Shown here in pieces: positions 14,849 to 24,110 of a DNA stretch of 64,000 nucleotides. Numbering within the stretch: position 1 is the stretch's first letter; every line of letters starts with the position of its first letter. The position numbers and the translations under genes are program-made. Below the pieces are notes generated by a model. That model was not told where the DNA came from. It worked only from the letters and a program-made list of their open reading frames with translations, and made no database searches. Origin of the DNA: Methylorubrum populi (GTDB lineage: Bacteria > Pseudomonadota > Alphaproteobacteria > Rhizobiales > Beijerinckiaceae); NCBI GenBank assembly GCA_020741775.1, contig DYYG01000013.1:1-64000 (forward strand), given 5' to 3'.

Positions 14849-17828
14849 GGACGCGCTCTCCCTGGATGTCGAAGAAGACCGGCTCGCTCACCGTGACGCG
14901 GGTAAATCCGGTGGGCGTCGTGACGTAGAGGCTGCGGCCGAGCAGGGCTCGCCCGTCCGCTACCAGCGCCATCGCGATGGAGCGGTGACAATTCGGGCTC
15001 CAGTAGCTCGACGTGACGTGGCCGAGCATCCGCATCGGGATCGGCTGGTTGGTGTCGGAGACGATCTGGGCGCCCTCGTCGAGGACGAGCTTGGGATCCT
15101 CGGTGACGAGGCCGACGAGCTGCTTGCGGCCGGAGGCGACCACGTCGGGCCGGGCGAGCGAGCGCTTGCCGACGAAATCCGGCTTGGCCTTGGCGATCAT
15201 GCCGGCCAGGCCGACATCGTCCGGCGTCACCGTGCCGTCGGTCTCCTGACCGACGATGATGTAGCCCTTCTCGGCGCGCAGGACGTGCATGGTCTCGGTG
15301 CCGTAGGGCGTGATGCCGTGCGGCTGGCCGGCGGCGACGATCGCCTCCCACACCGCCAGGGCATGATCGGCCGGCACGTTGATCTCGAAGCCGAGCTCTC
15401 CGGTGAAGGAGACCCGGAACAGGCGGGTCGGCACGCCGCAGATCCGGCCGGTCCGCATCGCCATGTGCGGGAAGGCTTCGGGCGACAGGTCGATCTCGTC
15501 GACGAGCGGGGCGATCACCTCGCGGGCCTTCGGTCCCTGGAGCGCGATCACCGCCCATTGCTCGGTGGTGGAGGTGAGGAACACCTGCAGATCCGGCCAT
15601 TCGGTCTGAAGGTAATCCTCCATATGGGCCAGCACGCGCGGCGCGCCGCCGGTGGTGGTGGTGACGTGGAAGCACTCGTCCGAGACGCGGGCCACGACGC
15701 CGTCATCGAGGATGTAGCCGTCCTCCTTGAGCATCAGCCCGTAGCGGCAGCGGCCGGGGGCGAGCTTGGCCCAGGGGTTCACGTACATCCGGTTCATGAA
15801 TTCGGCGGCGTCGGGGCCGACGATCTCGATCTTGCCGAGCGTCGAGGCATCGAAGATGCCGACGCCCTCGCGCACCGCCTTGCACTCGCGGGCGACCGCC
15901 GCGTGCAGATCCTCGCCCGGCCTCGGGAAGTACCAGGCCCGGCGCCACAGGCCGACATTCTCGAAGGTCGCGCCCTGGGACTCGGCCCAGGCGTGGATCG
16001 GCGTGGTGCGGATCGGATCGAACAGGGCGTGCCGCGCCGGCCCGACCAGCGTGCCGAAGCTCACGGGGGTGTAGGGCGGGCGGAAGGTGGTGGTGCCGAC
16101 CGCCGGCAGTGCCTTGTCGAGCTGCCCGGCGACGATGCCGAGGGCGTTCATGTTCGAGGTCTTGCCCTGGTCGGTGGCCATCCCCGTCGTGGTGTAGCGC
16201 TTGACGTGCTCGATCGAGTGGAAGCCCTCGCGGACCGCGAGCTTGATGTCCTTGGCGGTGACGTCGTTCTGGAAATCGACGAAGGCGCGGACCTTGGCCG
16301 GATCGGCATCGGTCGGCATGATCCGCACCGGCTGGAAGCCGGTCAGGGTCGGCGTCGCCACGAAGGCGCGCTGCTCCTCCGAGCCCGCCGCCGCCGCGCC
16401 GGCGGCGAAGCCGTCGGTGAGACAGGCGGCGAGATCGTAGCGGCCGCGCGCCGCGCCGGCCGAGCGCTCGGCCTGGGCCGAGGTGGCAGGCACGAAGGCA
16501 TCGATGCCCTCGTCATAGGCGAGCTTGCCGCGCGATTGCGAGAACAGATGGACGGCGGGTGTCCAGCCGCCGGACATGCCGACGCAGTCGCAGTCGAGAA
16601 CGCGACGGCCGCCGCACCGACCGTCGCTCCCGAGAGGCGCCACGATCAGACCCGTGACGCGCTTGCGGCCCTTCGATCCAATCACCGTATGGCCGGTCAG
16701 CACCGTGACCCCGGCGGCGCGCAGACGTGCCAGTTCCGGCCCGCAATCGGCCTCCAGCCGCAGATCGACCAGCGTCACGTCGAGGCCGGCATTCCGCGCG
16801 TCGAGGGCGGCGGTGTAGGCCGAGGCGCCGTTGGTGGCGAAGACGATTCGGCGGCCCGGCGCCACGCCGTAGCGGTTGAGGAAAACGCGCACGCTCTCGG
16901 CGAGCAGGATGCCCGGCCGGTCGTTGTCGGCGAAGACGAGCGGACGCTCGTGCGAGCCGCCGGCGAGCACGACCTCGCCCGCCCGCACCTGCCACAGGCG
17001 CTCGCGCGGCCCCGGCGTGGCGGAACCCGGCAGATGGTCGGTGATGCGCTCGGCCAAAGCCACGTGGTTGTGGTTGTAATAGCCGAAGGCGGTGGTGCGC
17101 GGCAGCAGGATCACGTTCTCCCGCCCGTCGAGATCGGCCAGGGTCTCGGCGAGCCACTGGGCCGCCGGGCGTCCGTCGATCTCGGAGGTGGTGTCGTGCA
17201 GAAGCGCGCCGCCGGGCTCCGCGCCCTCGTCGGCGAGGATGACCCGCTTGCCGGTGCGCGCCGCCGCGAGCGCCGCCGCGAGGCCGGCGGGGCCGGCGCC
17301 GACGATCAGCACGTCGCAATGGGCATGGCGGTTGGCATAGCGGTCGGGATCGGCCTCCACCGGGGCCTTGCCGAGACCGGCGGCGGCGCGGATGAAGGGC
17401 TCGTAGACCTTGTCCCAGAACTTCCGGGGCCACATGAAGGTCTTGTAGTAGAAGCCCGCCACGAAGACCGGCGAGAGCAGGTCGTTGACCGCACCGATGT
17501 CGTATTCGAGCGAGGGCCAGTGGTTCTGCGAGGCCGTGCGCAGGCCCGGCCGCACCTCGACCACGGAGGCGCGGTTGTTCGGATCGATCCGGCCCGGGCC
17601 GCGATCCACCGAGAGCAGCGCGCTCGGCTCGTCCGGGCCGTGGCTGAGGATGCCGCGCGGCCGATGATACTTGAACGAGCGCCCGACGAGATGGATGCCG
17701 TTGGCGATCAGCGCCGAGGCGACGGTGTCACCGGCATATCCCTGAACAGGCCGGCCGTTGAACTGGAACACGAGGGGGCGCGAGCGGTCGATGCGCCCGC
17801 CACGGGACAATCTGAACGGCTGTGCCAT
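14841..17828 (-). CDS. soxA: Sarcosine oxidase alpha subunit
   Basis: A 995-residue SoxA, full length. In the heterotetramer it binds NAD+ and folate and, with SoxB, the flavins; the complex oxidises sarcosine to glycine, delivering the methyl carbon to tetrahydrofolate as 5,10-methylene-THF and making H2O2. The N-terminus (RIDRSRPLVFQFNGRPVQGY) is a ferredoxin-like domain, followed by a Rossmann fold (CDVLIVGAGPAGLAAALA) and a C-terminal aminomethyltransferase-like folate domain (from about 600, with GIFDASTLGKIEIVGPDA and FTGELGFEINVPA). The ATG at 17828 starts one base after the soxD stop region. The THF product can feed serine made from glycine, linking to sdaA. Confidence 0.95.
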   Translation of the reverse strand: MAQPFRLSRGGRIDRSRPLVFQFNGRPVQGYAGDTVASALIANGIHLVGRSFKYHRPRGILSHGPDEPSALLSVDRGPGRIDPNNRASVVEVRPGLRTASQNHWPSLEYDIGAVNDLLSPVFVAGFYYKTFMWPRKFWDKVYEPFIRAAAGLGKAPVEADPDRYANRHAHCDVLIVGAGPAGLAAALAAARTGKRVILADEGAEPGGALLHDTTSEIDGRPAAQWLAETLADLDGRENVILLPRTTAFGYYNHNHVALAERITDHLPGSATPGPRERLWQVRAGEVVLAGGSHERPLVFADNDRPGILLAESVRVFLNRYGVAPGRRIVFATNGASAYTAALDARNAGLDVTLVDLRLEADCGPELARLRAAGVTVLTGHTVIGSKGRKRVTGLIVAPLGSDGRCGGRRVLDCDCVGMSGGWTPAVHLFSQSRGKLAYDEGIDAFVPATSAQAERSAGAARGRYDLAACLTDGFAAGAAAAGSEEQRAFVATPTLTGFQPVRIMPTDADPAKVRAFVDFQNDVTAKDIKLAVREGFHSIEHVKRYTTTGMATDQGKTSNMNALGIVAGQLDKALPAVGTTTFRPPYTPVSFGTLVGPARHALFDPIRTTPIHAWAESQGATFENVGLWRRAWYFPRPGEDLHAAVARECKAVREGVGIFDASTLGKIEIVGPDAAEFMNRMYVNPWAKLAPGRCRYGLMLKEDGYILDDGVVARVSDECFHVTTTTGGAPRVLAHMEDYLQTEWPDLQVFLTSTTEQWAVIALQGPKAREVIAPLVDEIDLSPEAFPHMAMRTGRICGVPTRLFRVSFTGELGFEINVPADHALAVWEAIVAAGQPHGITPYGTETMHVLRAEKGYIIVGQETDGTVTPDDVGLAGMIAKAKPDFVGKRSLARPDVVASGRKQLVGLVTEDPKLVLDEGAQIVSDTNQPIPMRMLGHVTSSYWSPNCHRSIAMALVADGRALLGRSLYVTTPTGFTRVTVSEPVFFDIQGERVHA

Positions 17829-17829
17829 C

Positions 17830-18126
17830 TCACGCCCTCGTCTCGCTCTCAGGGGAAAGGGCGGGTTGCGCGCCCATCGGATAGGTTTCGAGGAAGCGGT
17901 CGCTGACCGTGTCGCGCAGCGCGTTGAACCAGCGCCCGCAGCCATGGGCGTGGCACCAGCGCTCGGCATGGACGCCGCGCGGGTTCTTCCGGACGAACAG
18001 GTATTGGCTCCACGCCTCGTCATTGAGGGCGCCCGGCTGCTCCGGCCGGGCGATATGGGCTTGGCCGCCGCAGCGGAATTCGGTCTCGGGCCGGTTGCCG
18101 CAATGGGGGCAGGCGATCAGCAGCAT
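17830..18126 (-). CDS. soxD: Sarcosine oxidase delta subunit (zinc protein)
   Basis: A 98-residue SoxD. The four zinc ligands known in this subunit are all present: Cys6 and Cys9 (CPHCG), His59 and Cys63 (CHAHGCG). The middle shows WSQYLFVRKNPRGVHAERW, which is almost invariant in the family, and RWFNALRDTVS follows the zinc site. It lies between soxB (14-base gap) and soxA (start codon one base after its stop codon). The C-terminal ten residues are not conserved. Confidence 0.95.
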   Translation of the reverse strand: MLLIACPHCGNRPETEFRCGGQAHIARPEQPGALNDEAWSQYLFVRKNPRGVHAERWCHAHGCGRWFNALRDTVSDRFLETYPMGAQPALSPESETRA

Positions 18127-18140
18127 GGGTCGGCCTCCGG

Positions 18141-19394
18141 TTAGTGGGCGACGGCCGCCGCCGCCGCCTCGTCGATGAGGCGGCCGGTGCGGAACCGGTC
18201 GAGGGTGAAGGGCGCGTTGATCGTGTGCGGGGCGCCGGTAGCCAGAGTGTGGGCGAAGACGTGGCCCGAGCCGGGGGTCGCCTTGAAGCCGCCGGTGCCC
18301 CAGCCGCAATTGACGAACAGGTTCGGCACCGGGGTCTTGCCGATGATCGGCGAGCGGTCGGGCGTCACGTCGACGATGCCGCCCCAGGAGCGCAGCATCC
18401 GCATCCGGGTGAATTGCGGGAACAGCTCGCAGATCGCATCCAGCGTGTGGGTGGTGATGTGGAGGCCGCCCTGCTGGCTGTAGGAGGTGTATTGATCGGT
18501 GCCCGCGCCGATCACCAGCTCGCCCTTGTCGGATTGCGAGATGTAGGCGTGGACCGCGTTCGACATCACCACGCAGGGAAAGACCGGCTTCACCGGCTCC
18601 GACACCAGCGCCTGGAGCGGGTAGCTCTCCAGCGGCATCGCCACGTCGGCCATGGCCATGAGGGTGGAGGTGTGGCCGGCGGCCACCACGCCGATGCGGC
18701 CGGCGCCGATGAAGCCGCGCGTCGTCTCGACACCGATCGCCGCGCCGGAGGCGTCGCGGCGGATGCCCTTGACCTCGCAGTTCTGGATGATGTCGACGCC
18801 GCGGGCATCGGCGCCGCGGGCATAGCCCCAGGCGACCGCATCGTGGCGGGCGGTGCCGGCGCGGCGCTGCAAGGCGCCGCCGAGCACGGGGTAGCGCAGG
18901 GACGTGCCGATATCGAGCGGCGGACAGAACGCCTTGCACTCCTCCTTCGACAGCCACTCGTTGTCGATACCGTTGAGGCGGTTGGCGTAGACGTGGCGCT
19001 TGAAGCTCTGCACGTCGTGGAGATTGTGCGCGAGCATCAGCACGCCGCGCTGGGAGAACATGACGTTGTAATTCAGCTCCTGCGCCAAACCTTCCCAGAG
19101 CTTGAGCGCGTGCTCGTAGAGCGCCGCGCTCTCGTCGTAGAGATAGTTGGAGCGGATGATGGTCGTGTTGCGGCCGGTATTGCCGCCGCCGATCCAGCCC
19201 TTTTCCAGCACGGCGACATTGGTGATGCCGTGCACGCTGGCGAGATAATAGGCCGTCGCGAGGCCGTGGCCGCCGCCGCCGACGATGACGACGTCGTAGC
19301 GCGGCTTCGGCTCGGGCGCGCGCCATTGGCGGCCCCAGCCCTGATGGCCCCGCAGGGATTCGGAGAGCAGCGACGTGAGGGAGAAGCGGCGCAT
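18141..19394 (-). CDS. soxB: Sarcosine oxidase beta subunit
   Basis: A 417-residue SoxB, the subunit where sarcosine is oxidised. The FAD-binding Rossmann motif is [18 protein letters not shown] near residue 35, and [18 protein letters not shown] follows. His184 in [11 protein letters not shown] is at the position where FMN is attached covalently in the heterotetrameric enzyme. Near the C-terminus, [17 protein letters not shown] and [16 protein letters not shown] are active-site and FAD contacts. The ATG at 19394 gives the standard [10 protein letters not shown] start. It is the first gene of soxBDAG-sdaA and is divergent from the GbdR-like regulator. Confidence 0.95.
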   Translation of the reverse strand: MRRFSLTSLLSESLRGHQGWGRQWRAPEPKPRYDVVIVGGGGHGLATAYYLASVHGITNVAVLEKGWIGGGNTGRNTTIIRSNYLYDESAALYEHALKLWEGLAQELNYNVMFSQRGVLMLAHNLHDVQSFKRHVYANRLNGIDNEWLSKEECKAFCPPLDIGTSLRYPVLGGALQRRAGTARHDAVAWGYARGADARGVDIIQNCEVKGIRRDASGAAIGVETTRGFIGAGRIGVVAAGHTSTLMAMADVAMPLESYPLQALVSEPVKPVFPCVVMSNAVHAYISQSDKGELVIGAGTDQYTSYSQQGGLHITTHTLDAICELFPQFTRMRMLRSWGGIVDVTPDRSPIIGKTPVPNLFVNCGWGTGGFKATPGSGHVFAHTLATGAPHTINAPFTLDRFRTGRLIDEAAAAAVAH

Positions 19395-19793
19395 CGGTCG
19401 ACCTCGCGGTGTTGACCGATCATCGGACGCGGGCCGCAGCGGAGCTTGAACGACGGCGACCGCGAGTTTGTGATTTCCGACTTCACTCCTCCGACAAGTC
19501 TCCCCTTGCAAAGGCGGAACCGGGCCGAGCGGCGACGCGAACAAGAATTATTCTATTGCTTTCGCCAGAGGATCGGAGATTAATTTCCACATCGCGGGTT
19601 TAATCCCGCTCCCGGTCGATGGGATCGGAAGCGGGCCCGGCAAGCCCGCGCGGTAAGGGGGGCGACGACGGCATCCATCCTTCCGGAGGGAGGGAATGGA
19701 AGCCGGACGGGGCGGCACCTCTGCCGGAATCGTGCCGACACGGCACGTGAATTGCCAATCCAGCCGCGGCAATGGCCGACAGACGGTGGTCGG
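19395..19793. promoter_or_regulatory. Divergent control region between soxB and the GlxA/AraC regulator
   Basis: This 399-base gene-free stretch must hold promoters in both directions. It contains an AT-rich block near 19540-19600, two TCCGAC hexamers 14 bases apart (19476 and 19490) flanked by GACTT/AAGTC half sites, and a 7-bp dyad at 19731-19747. The run CGGCAAGCCCGCGCGG (19638-19653) is identical to a 16-base core of the intergenic repeat at 38578-38676 and may be a partial third copy. Confidence 0.55.
19731..19747. promoter_or_regulatory. Dyad, candidate operator ahead of the GbdR-like gene
   Basis: CGTGCCG-ACA-CGGCACG is a perfect 7-bp inverted repeat with a 3-base centre, 46 bases before the regulator ATG. 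AraC-type regulators usually bind direct half sites, so a dyad may belong to another protein or be the autoregulatory site. No experiment or match supports a specific binder. Confidence 0.35.
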
Positions 19794-20876
19794 ATGGACA
19801 TGACGGTAGCGGGCGCGGAGACGTGCGCGAGCAGCGCGGTGACGGGTAGCGGGACGCTGGACCAGCGGGCCATCTCCGTCGGCTTCATGCTGGTCGATCA
19901 ATTCTCGATGATCGCCTTCTCCTCGGCGATCGAGCCGCTCCGGCTCGCCAACCGCGCGGTCGGGCGCGATCTCTACCGCTACTCGCTCTGGTCGGAGGAC
20001 GGGCACAAATGCACCGCCTCGAACGGGATCGAGGTGAAGGTGGCGGGGCGCTTCGGTGAAGCGCAGGACTTCGACATGATGGTCGTGTGCGGCGGCATCG
20101 ACATCCACCGCCCGGATTACCGCGCCCTTCACACGGCCCTGCGCCGGGGCAGCGCCCGCGGCGCCGCGATCGGCGCCGTCTGCACGGGCACCTACGTGCT
20201 GGCCAAGGCCGGCCTGCTCGACGGCTACCGGGCGACGATCCACTGGGAGAACCTGCCGGGCCTCGTCTCGGAGCATGAGGGGCTGGAGATCGGCTCCGAC
20301 CTGTTCGAGATCGACCGCAACCGCTTCACCTGCGCCGGCGGCACCGCCGCGGCCGACATGATGCTGTCGCTGATCATGCGGGATCACGGCCCGAGCGTGG
20401 CCTCGGAAGTGGCCGACCAGCTCATCCACCACCGCATCCGCGAATCCCGCGAGCGCCAGCGGATGGATCTGCGCATGCGCCTCGGGGTAGCGCATCCGAA
20501 GCTGCTGCGGGTGGTCGGGCTGATGGAGACCTCTCTCGCCGAGCCCCTCGGCAGCCAGGAACTCGCCGACGCCGTGCATCTCTCCACGCGCCAGTTGGAG
20601 CGGCTGTTCCTGAAATATCTCGGCCGTTCACCGGCCAAGCACTATCTGCGCATCCGCCTGGAACACGCCCGTACCCTGATCCGGCAGACGGCGATGCCGC
20701 TGCTCTCGGTGGCGTTCGAATGCGGCTTCACCTCGGCCTCGCATTTCTCGAAGGCCTATCTCGACTGCTTCGGCCAGCCGCCGAGCGCGGAGCGCAAGAC
20801 CGGGCAGGGCAAGCTCATGCCGGGCAGGGTCACGGCGGACAGAGACGCCCAGGATCTGCTGGCCGAGCGCGGCTGA
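19794..20876 (+). CDS. gbdR: GlxA-type AraC family regulator, probable betaine regulator (GbdR-like)
   Basis: A 360-residue transcription factor with an N-terminal DJ-1/PfpI-like domain (about 25-215; FMLVDQFSMIAFSSAIEPLRLAN, CTGTYVLAKAGLLDG with the nucleophile-elbow-like Cys) and two AraC helix-turn-helix motifs at the C-terminus (about 245-340; LGSQELADAVHLSTRQLERLF and LLSVAFECGFTSASHFSKAY). In Pseudomonas the GlxA-type protein GbdR senses betaine and dimethylglycine and activates gbc, dgc and sox genes; position beside soxBDAG makes the same role likely. The ATG at 19794 has only a weak upstream GGTGG; ATG at 19800 is an alternative. It converges with map, 20 bases away. The symbol is by context. 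Confidence 0.75.
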   Translation: MDMTVAGAETCASSAVTGSGTLDQRAISVGFMLVDQFSMIAFSSAIEPLRLANRAVGRDLYRYSLWSEDGHKCTASNGIEVKVAGRFGEAQDFDMMVVCGGIDIHRPDYRALHTALRRGSARGAAIGAVCTGTYVLAKAGLLDGYRATIHWENLPGLVSEHEGLEIGSDLFEIDRNRFTCAGGTAAADMMLSLIMRDHGPSVASEVADQLIHHRIRESRERQRMDLRMRLGVAHPKLLRVVGLMETSLAEPLGSQELADAVHLSTRQLERLFLKYLGRSPAKHYLRIRLEHARTLIRQTAMPLLSVAFECGFTSASHFSKAYLDCFGQPPSAERKTGQGKLMPGRVTADRDAQDLLAERG

Positions 20877-20896
20877 CCGCCGTCACGCCCCCGCCC

Positions 20897-21649
20897 CTAC
20901 TGCCCCGGCATGGTGAGGACCAGCGGCCCGTTGCGGGTGGCGACGACGGTATGCTCGTACTGGACCGTGAGGGCCTTCGGCTGGCTGTAGAGGGTCCACG
21001 GGTCGTCGCCCCCCTCGGCGAAGGTGGCGCCGAGGGACAGGAAGGGCTCGACGGTGAAGACCAGCCCCTCTTCCATGATCCGGCGCTCGGAGGCGTCCGG
21101 CCAGGTCGCGATCTCGGTCGGCTCCTCGTGCAGCGCCCATCCCACCCCGTGGCTGGCGAGGTTGCGCACCAGGGTATAGCCGTTCTTATGGGCGAAGGCG
21201 CCCACGGCCCGGCCGATGCCCGCCAGCGGCTTGCCGGCGCCGACCTCGCGCAGGCCCGTCCACATCGCCCGGCGTCCGTCCCGGCAGAGCCGCTCGACCG
21301 CGCGCGTCACCGGCGGCACGGCGAACGAGGCTCCGGTATCGGCGAAATAACCGTCTTTCTCCGCGGAGACGTCGATATTGACCAGATCGCCCGGCTGGAT
21401 CGCCCGGTCCCCCGGGATGCCATGCGCGATCTCCTCGTTGATGCTGATGCAGGTCGCACCGGGAAAGGCGTAGACCAGTTCCGGGGCCGGGCGGGCCCCG
21501 GCGGTTTCCAGGAAGGTCCGGCCGATCCGGTCGAGGTCGCGGGTGGTCATGCCGGGCTCAATGGCCTTGCCCATCATCTCCAGCGCGTCGGCAACGATGC
21601 GTCCGATCTGCTTGAGCCCGGCAAGATCGTCATCGTTCGACACGGTCAT
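20897..21649 (-). CDS. map: Type I methionine aminopeptidase
   Basis: A 250-residue methionine aminopeptidase that removes the initiator methionine from new proteins. The five metal ligands of the pita-bread fold are recognisable in VNIDVSAEKDGYFADTG (two Asp), NLASHGVGWALHEEP (His), FTVEPF (Glu) and VQYEHTVV (Glu). The length is that of a type Ia enzyme without an N-terminal zinc finger. The ATG at 21649 is preceded on the - strand by GAGGGAA; an upstream in-frame start would add 12 residues with no ribosome-binding site. It stands between the regulator and a porin. It may be a second copy besides a housekeeping map; the window cannot tell. Confidence 0.92.
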   Translation of the reverse strand: MTVSNDDDLAGLKQIGRIVADALEMMGKAIEPGMTTRDLDRIGRTFLETAGARPAPELVYAFPGATCISINEEIAHGIPGDRAIQPGDLVNIDVSAEKDGYFADTGASFAVPPVTRAVERLCRDGRRAMWTGLREVGAGKPLAGIGRAVGAFAHKNGYTLVRNLASHGVGWALHEEPTEIATWPDASERRIMEEGLVFTVEPFLSLGATFAEGGDDPWTLYSQPKALTVQYEHTVVATRNGPLVLTMPGQ

Positions 21650-21820
21650 GGTGTTTCCCTCGGGCCGGCCGGAGGCGGGCTTCACCGCACGACCCTGAAG
21701 CCTCCGCCCCCCACGATCAAGGCGGGACCGCCGCCGGACCGCCTCCCACCGGAGCGAGACCCCACCGTCACCGCCATCGGATCCGCCTCGACCGGAGGCT
21801 CGCCGACGCGCGACGAAGAT

Positions 21821-23137
21821 CTAGAAATAATAGCCGATGCTCATGATGAAGCGGGACTTCCAGCGGTTATCGCCGCCCATGGCGAGACCGTTGGCGAACT
21901 GGCCCGCTCCGACATAGGGATCGTTCCGGCCGATGGCGGCCTCGGTATAGATCACGAGGCTAGGGTCGGCGGTCAGGGTCCAGGCCCCGCCCAGCGTGAA
22001 ACGCTCGCTGGTCTGGAAGCTGGCCTTGTCCTTGTAGAAGGCGCTGTAGCCGACGAACGGCACCACCGTGAACGGCCCCAGCGGATCGGGCACCTTGTAG
22101 GTCACTTCCGCCGAGACGAAATTGCCCCGCGCCGCCAGATTGTAGGAGAAGTCGAAGCCGCCGACCGTGACGAGATCGTTGCGGAAGGGATTTCTCGGAT
22201 CGATGTCCTGCCGGACATAGATCGCCTTGAATCCCCAGGGGCCGAAGGTGCCCAGGGCGTGCAGGCCTTCGAGCTGCTTGGTCCCGGTCTGGCGGGTCTC
22301 GAAATTATAGATCTCCGAGTGCCAGAGCGAGGCACCGAAGGCCAGGGAGACGGCCTCGTTCTTGATAACGAAGTATTCGGCCCGGCCGATGACCATGTTC
22401 CGCTCCGCGTTCTGCGTCGCGAAGGGAACGTAGGAATCGCCCCTGACGATGTTGGTCGAGTAGCGCGCGCTGTCGAGGCTCAGGCCGAAGGCGTTGGGAT
22501 TGGCGCCGGGATAGAAGCCGACCTGATAGTTGAACGCGGGCTCGACATGGGAGAACTTGACGCCGAAATTATAAACTTCCTCAAGCCCCATGGTGAATCC
22601 CAGGGTTTCGAGGAAGCTCGTCCCGAAATAGGGGGTCAGCCCGAAAGGCGATTGGTTGAGGCCGACGGTGATGCTGTCTTCGGGGGTGAACTTGTAGCCG
22701 ATATAGGCCCACATCGGGAAATGCACCTCACCGGGAAAGCCTTGATAGCCGTTCCGGGGGCCGTAGATGGAGCTGCCACCGTAGAACCGATACTGCGCCG
22801 CGCCGAAGATCGTGTCCGAATCGTAGGTCGCCTTCAGCGCCAGCATGTCGAAGTCGAGATGCTCGGAGGCCTTGGGCCGGCCGCCGAGGCTGACATCGTT
22901 GAAGCGCCAATCGTAGCGGGCGCGGATGGCGCCGCCGAAGGTGAACTTCCCCGGCGCGTCCGAGGCCACCACCGGGGAGCGGGGCTCGGGGACCGCGACA
23001 GGCTGCTCCCGGTTGACCGGGCTCGGCTCGGCCTCCAGCTCCTGCCGGCCCTGGTCCTGCGCGACGGCCGACGCGGCGCACAGCACGACCCCCGCAGCCC
23101 ATGCCACATGGGCAGCCGCTCGACCCTTCGTCCCCAT
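21821..23137 (-). CDS. Outer-membrane porin, probably downstream of the betaine importer genes
   Basis: A 438-residue predicted outer-membrane beta-barrel. A signal peptide (about 1-26, ending SAVAQ) precedes a Pro/Glu-rich linker, then repeated amphipathic strands rich in Tyr, Phe and Gly (RARYDWRFNDVSLGG; FGAAQYRFYGGSS; VGLNQSPFGLTPYFG). The protein ends in MSIGYYF with the terminal Phe required for barrel insertion. It does not match a classical OmpC-type porin; alginate/phosphate-porin-like families are closest in feel. It lies 73 bases from proX on the same strand and may be co-transcribed, suggesting a role in letting betaine or a related solute cross the outer membrane. That role is inferred. 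Confidence 0.7.
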   Translation of the reverse strand: MGTKGRAAAHVAWAAGVVLCAASAVAQDQGRQELEAEPSPVNREQPVAVPEPRSPVVASDAPGKFTFGGAIRARYDWRFNDVSLGGRPKASEHLDFDMLALKATYDSDTIFGAAQYRFYGGSSIYGPRNGYQGFPGEVHFPMWAYIGYKFTPEDSITVGLNQSPFGLTPYFGTSFLETLGFTMGLEEVYNFGVKFSHVEPAFNYQVGFYPGANPNAFGLSLDSARYSTNIVRGDSYVPFATQNAERNMVIGRAEYFVIKNEAVSLAFGASLWHSEIYNFETRQTGTKQLEGLHALGTFGPWGFKAIYVRQDIDPRNPFRNDLVTVGGFDFSYNLAARGNFVSAEVTYKVPDPLGPFTVVPFVGYSAFYKDKASFQTSERFTLGGAWTLTADPSLVIYTEAAIGRNDPYVGAGQFANGLAMGGDNRWKSRFIMSIGYYF

Positions 23138-23210
23138 TGCCCTGTCCCCCGAGCCGTCCGACCGATCCCCTTCCGCGCTTTCGCCGGCGCGTGCCCCGCC
23201 GCCAGCCCCC

Positions 23211-24047
23211 CTATTTCAGCCAGCCATCGACCGTGGCGCGGTTCTGCTTGATCCACTTGGCGGCCGTCTCCTCGGGCTTGGCGCCCTTTTCCTCGTTCTC
23301 CGCCATCACCGCCTCCTCGTCCTTGACGGTGAGCTTGAATTTCTGGAGCACGGAATAGACTTCGGGCATGTCGTCCTTGAGCCCCTTCCGGGTGAAGGTG
23401 TTCACGCTCTCGGCCTCGCCGAAGCTTTTCTTGGGATCTTCCAAGTATTTCAGATCGTAGCGGGCGAACATCCAGTGCGGCGTCCAGGCCGTCACCACGA
23501 TGTCCTTCTTCTGCCGCACCGCATCCTTGAGGGCGCTGGTCATGGTGGCATCGCTGCCATCCACGAGCTTGACCTTGAGGCCATAGGCCTTGATCGCCTC
23601 CTCGGAGCTCTTCATCACGCCGGCGCCGGGATCGATGCCGATCACCTTGCCGTCGACCTCCGCGCTCTTCGACGCCAGATCCTCGATCGAGCGGAGGGGG
23701 GACGAAGCCGGCACGGCCCAGCCGATCCTCGCTCCCGTGACGTTGGGGCCGATCAGGTCGATGCGGTTCTTCAGCTTGGCGTAGTAGGCTCCCTGCGTGA
23801 CCGGCAGCCAGCCCGCGACGCTGGCATCCGCGTCGCCGGTCGCCACGGCCTGCCACATGGCCGCCGCGGCGAGCGGGATCGTCTTCACCTGGTAGCCCTT
23901 CTCCTCCAAGGCCAGCTTGAGGATGTTGGTCGCCACCACCGCATCGGCCCATTCCACGTAGGCGAGCCGGACCTGCTTGCCCGCCGCCTCGGCCGGCGTC
24001 TGGGCCAGGGCGAGACAGAGGATCGCGCCGAGCATCGGTGCACGCAT
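23211..24047 (-). CDS. proX: Glycine betaine/choline ABC transporter substrate-binding protein
   Basis: A 278-residue periplasmic binding protein of the OpuAC/ProX type. The signal peptide is MRAPMLGAILCLALAQTPAEA, cleaved before AGKQVRLAYVEWADA. Typical features are YVEWADAVVATNILKLALEEKGY, MWQAVATGDADASVAGWLPV, KVIGIDPGAGVMKSSEEA and TAWTPHWMFARYDLKYLEDP; the tryptophans in the latter two are candidates for the aromatic cage around a quaternary amine. The ATG at 24047 has AAAGG upstream. It is the third gene of proV-W-X and sits next to a betaine degradation cluster, so import for catabolism as well as osmoprotection is likely. Confidence 0.88.
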   Translation of the reverse strand: MRAPMLGAILCLALAQTPAEAAGKQVRLAYVEWADAVVATNILKLALEEKGYQVKTIPLAAAAMWQAVATGDADASVAGWLPVTQGAYYAKLKNRIDLIGPNVTGARIGWAVPASSPLRSIEDLASKSAEVDGKVIGIDPGAGVMKSSEEAIKAYGLKVKLVDGSDATMTSALKDAVRQKKDIVVTAWTPHWMFARYDLKYLEDPKKSFGEAESVNTFTRKGLKDDMPEVYSVLQKFKLTVKDEEAVMAENEEKGAKPEETAAKWIKQNRATVDGWLK

Positions 24048-24110
24048 CGCTGTGAGCCTTTCGGACAGAAGGAGGAGAAGCAATCGGCCGGTTCGGCGCG
24101 GCGGCGCGCC

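Noticed and set aside
14847..17906. Open frame of about 1019 codons on the + strand opposite soxA
   Set aside because: Antisense shadow of SoxA; no start signal and no domain.
17909..18178. Open frame on the + strand opposite soxD
   Set aside because: SoxD on the other strand has all four zinc ligands in place.
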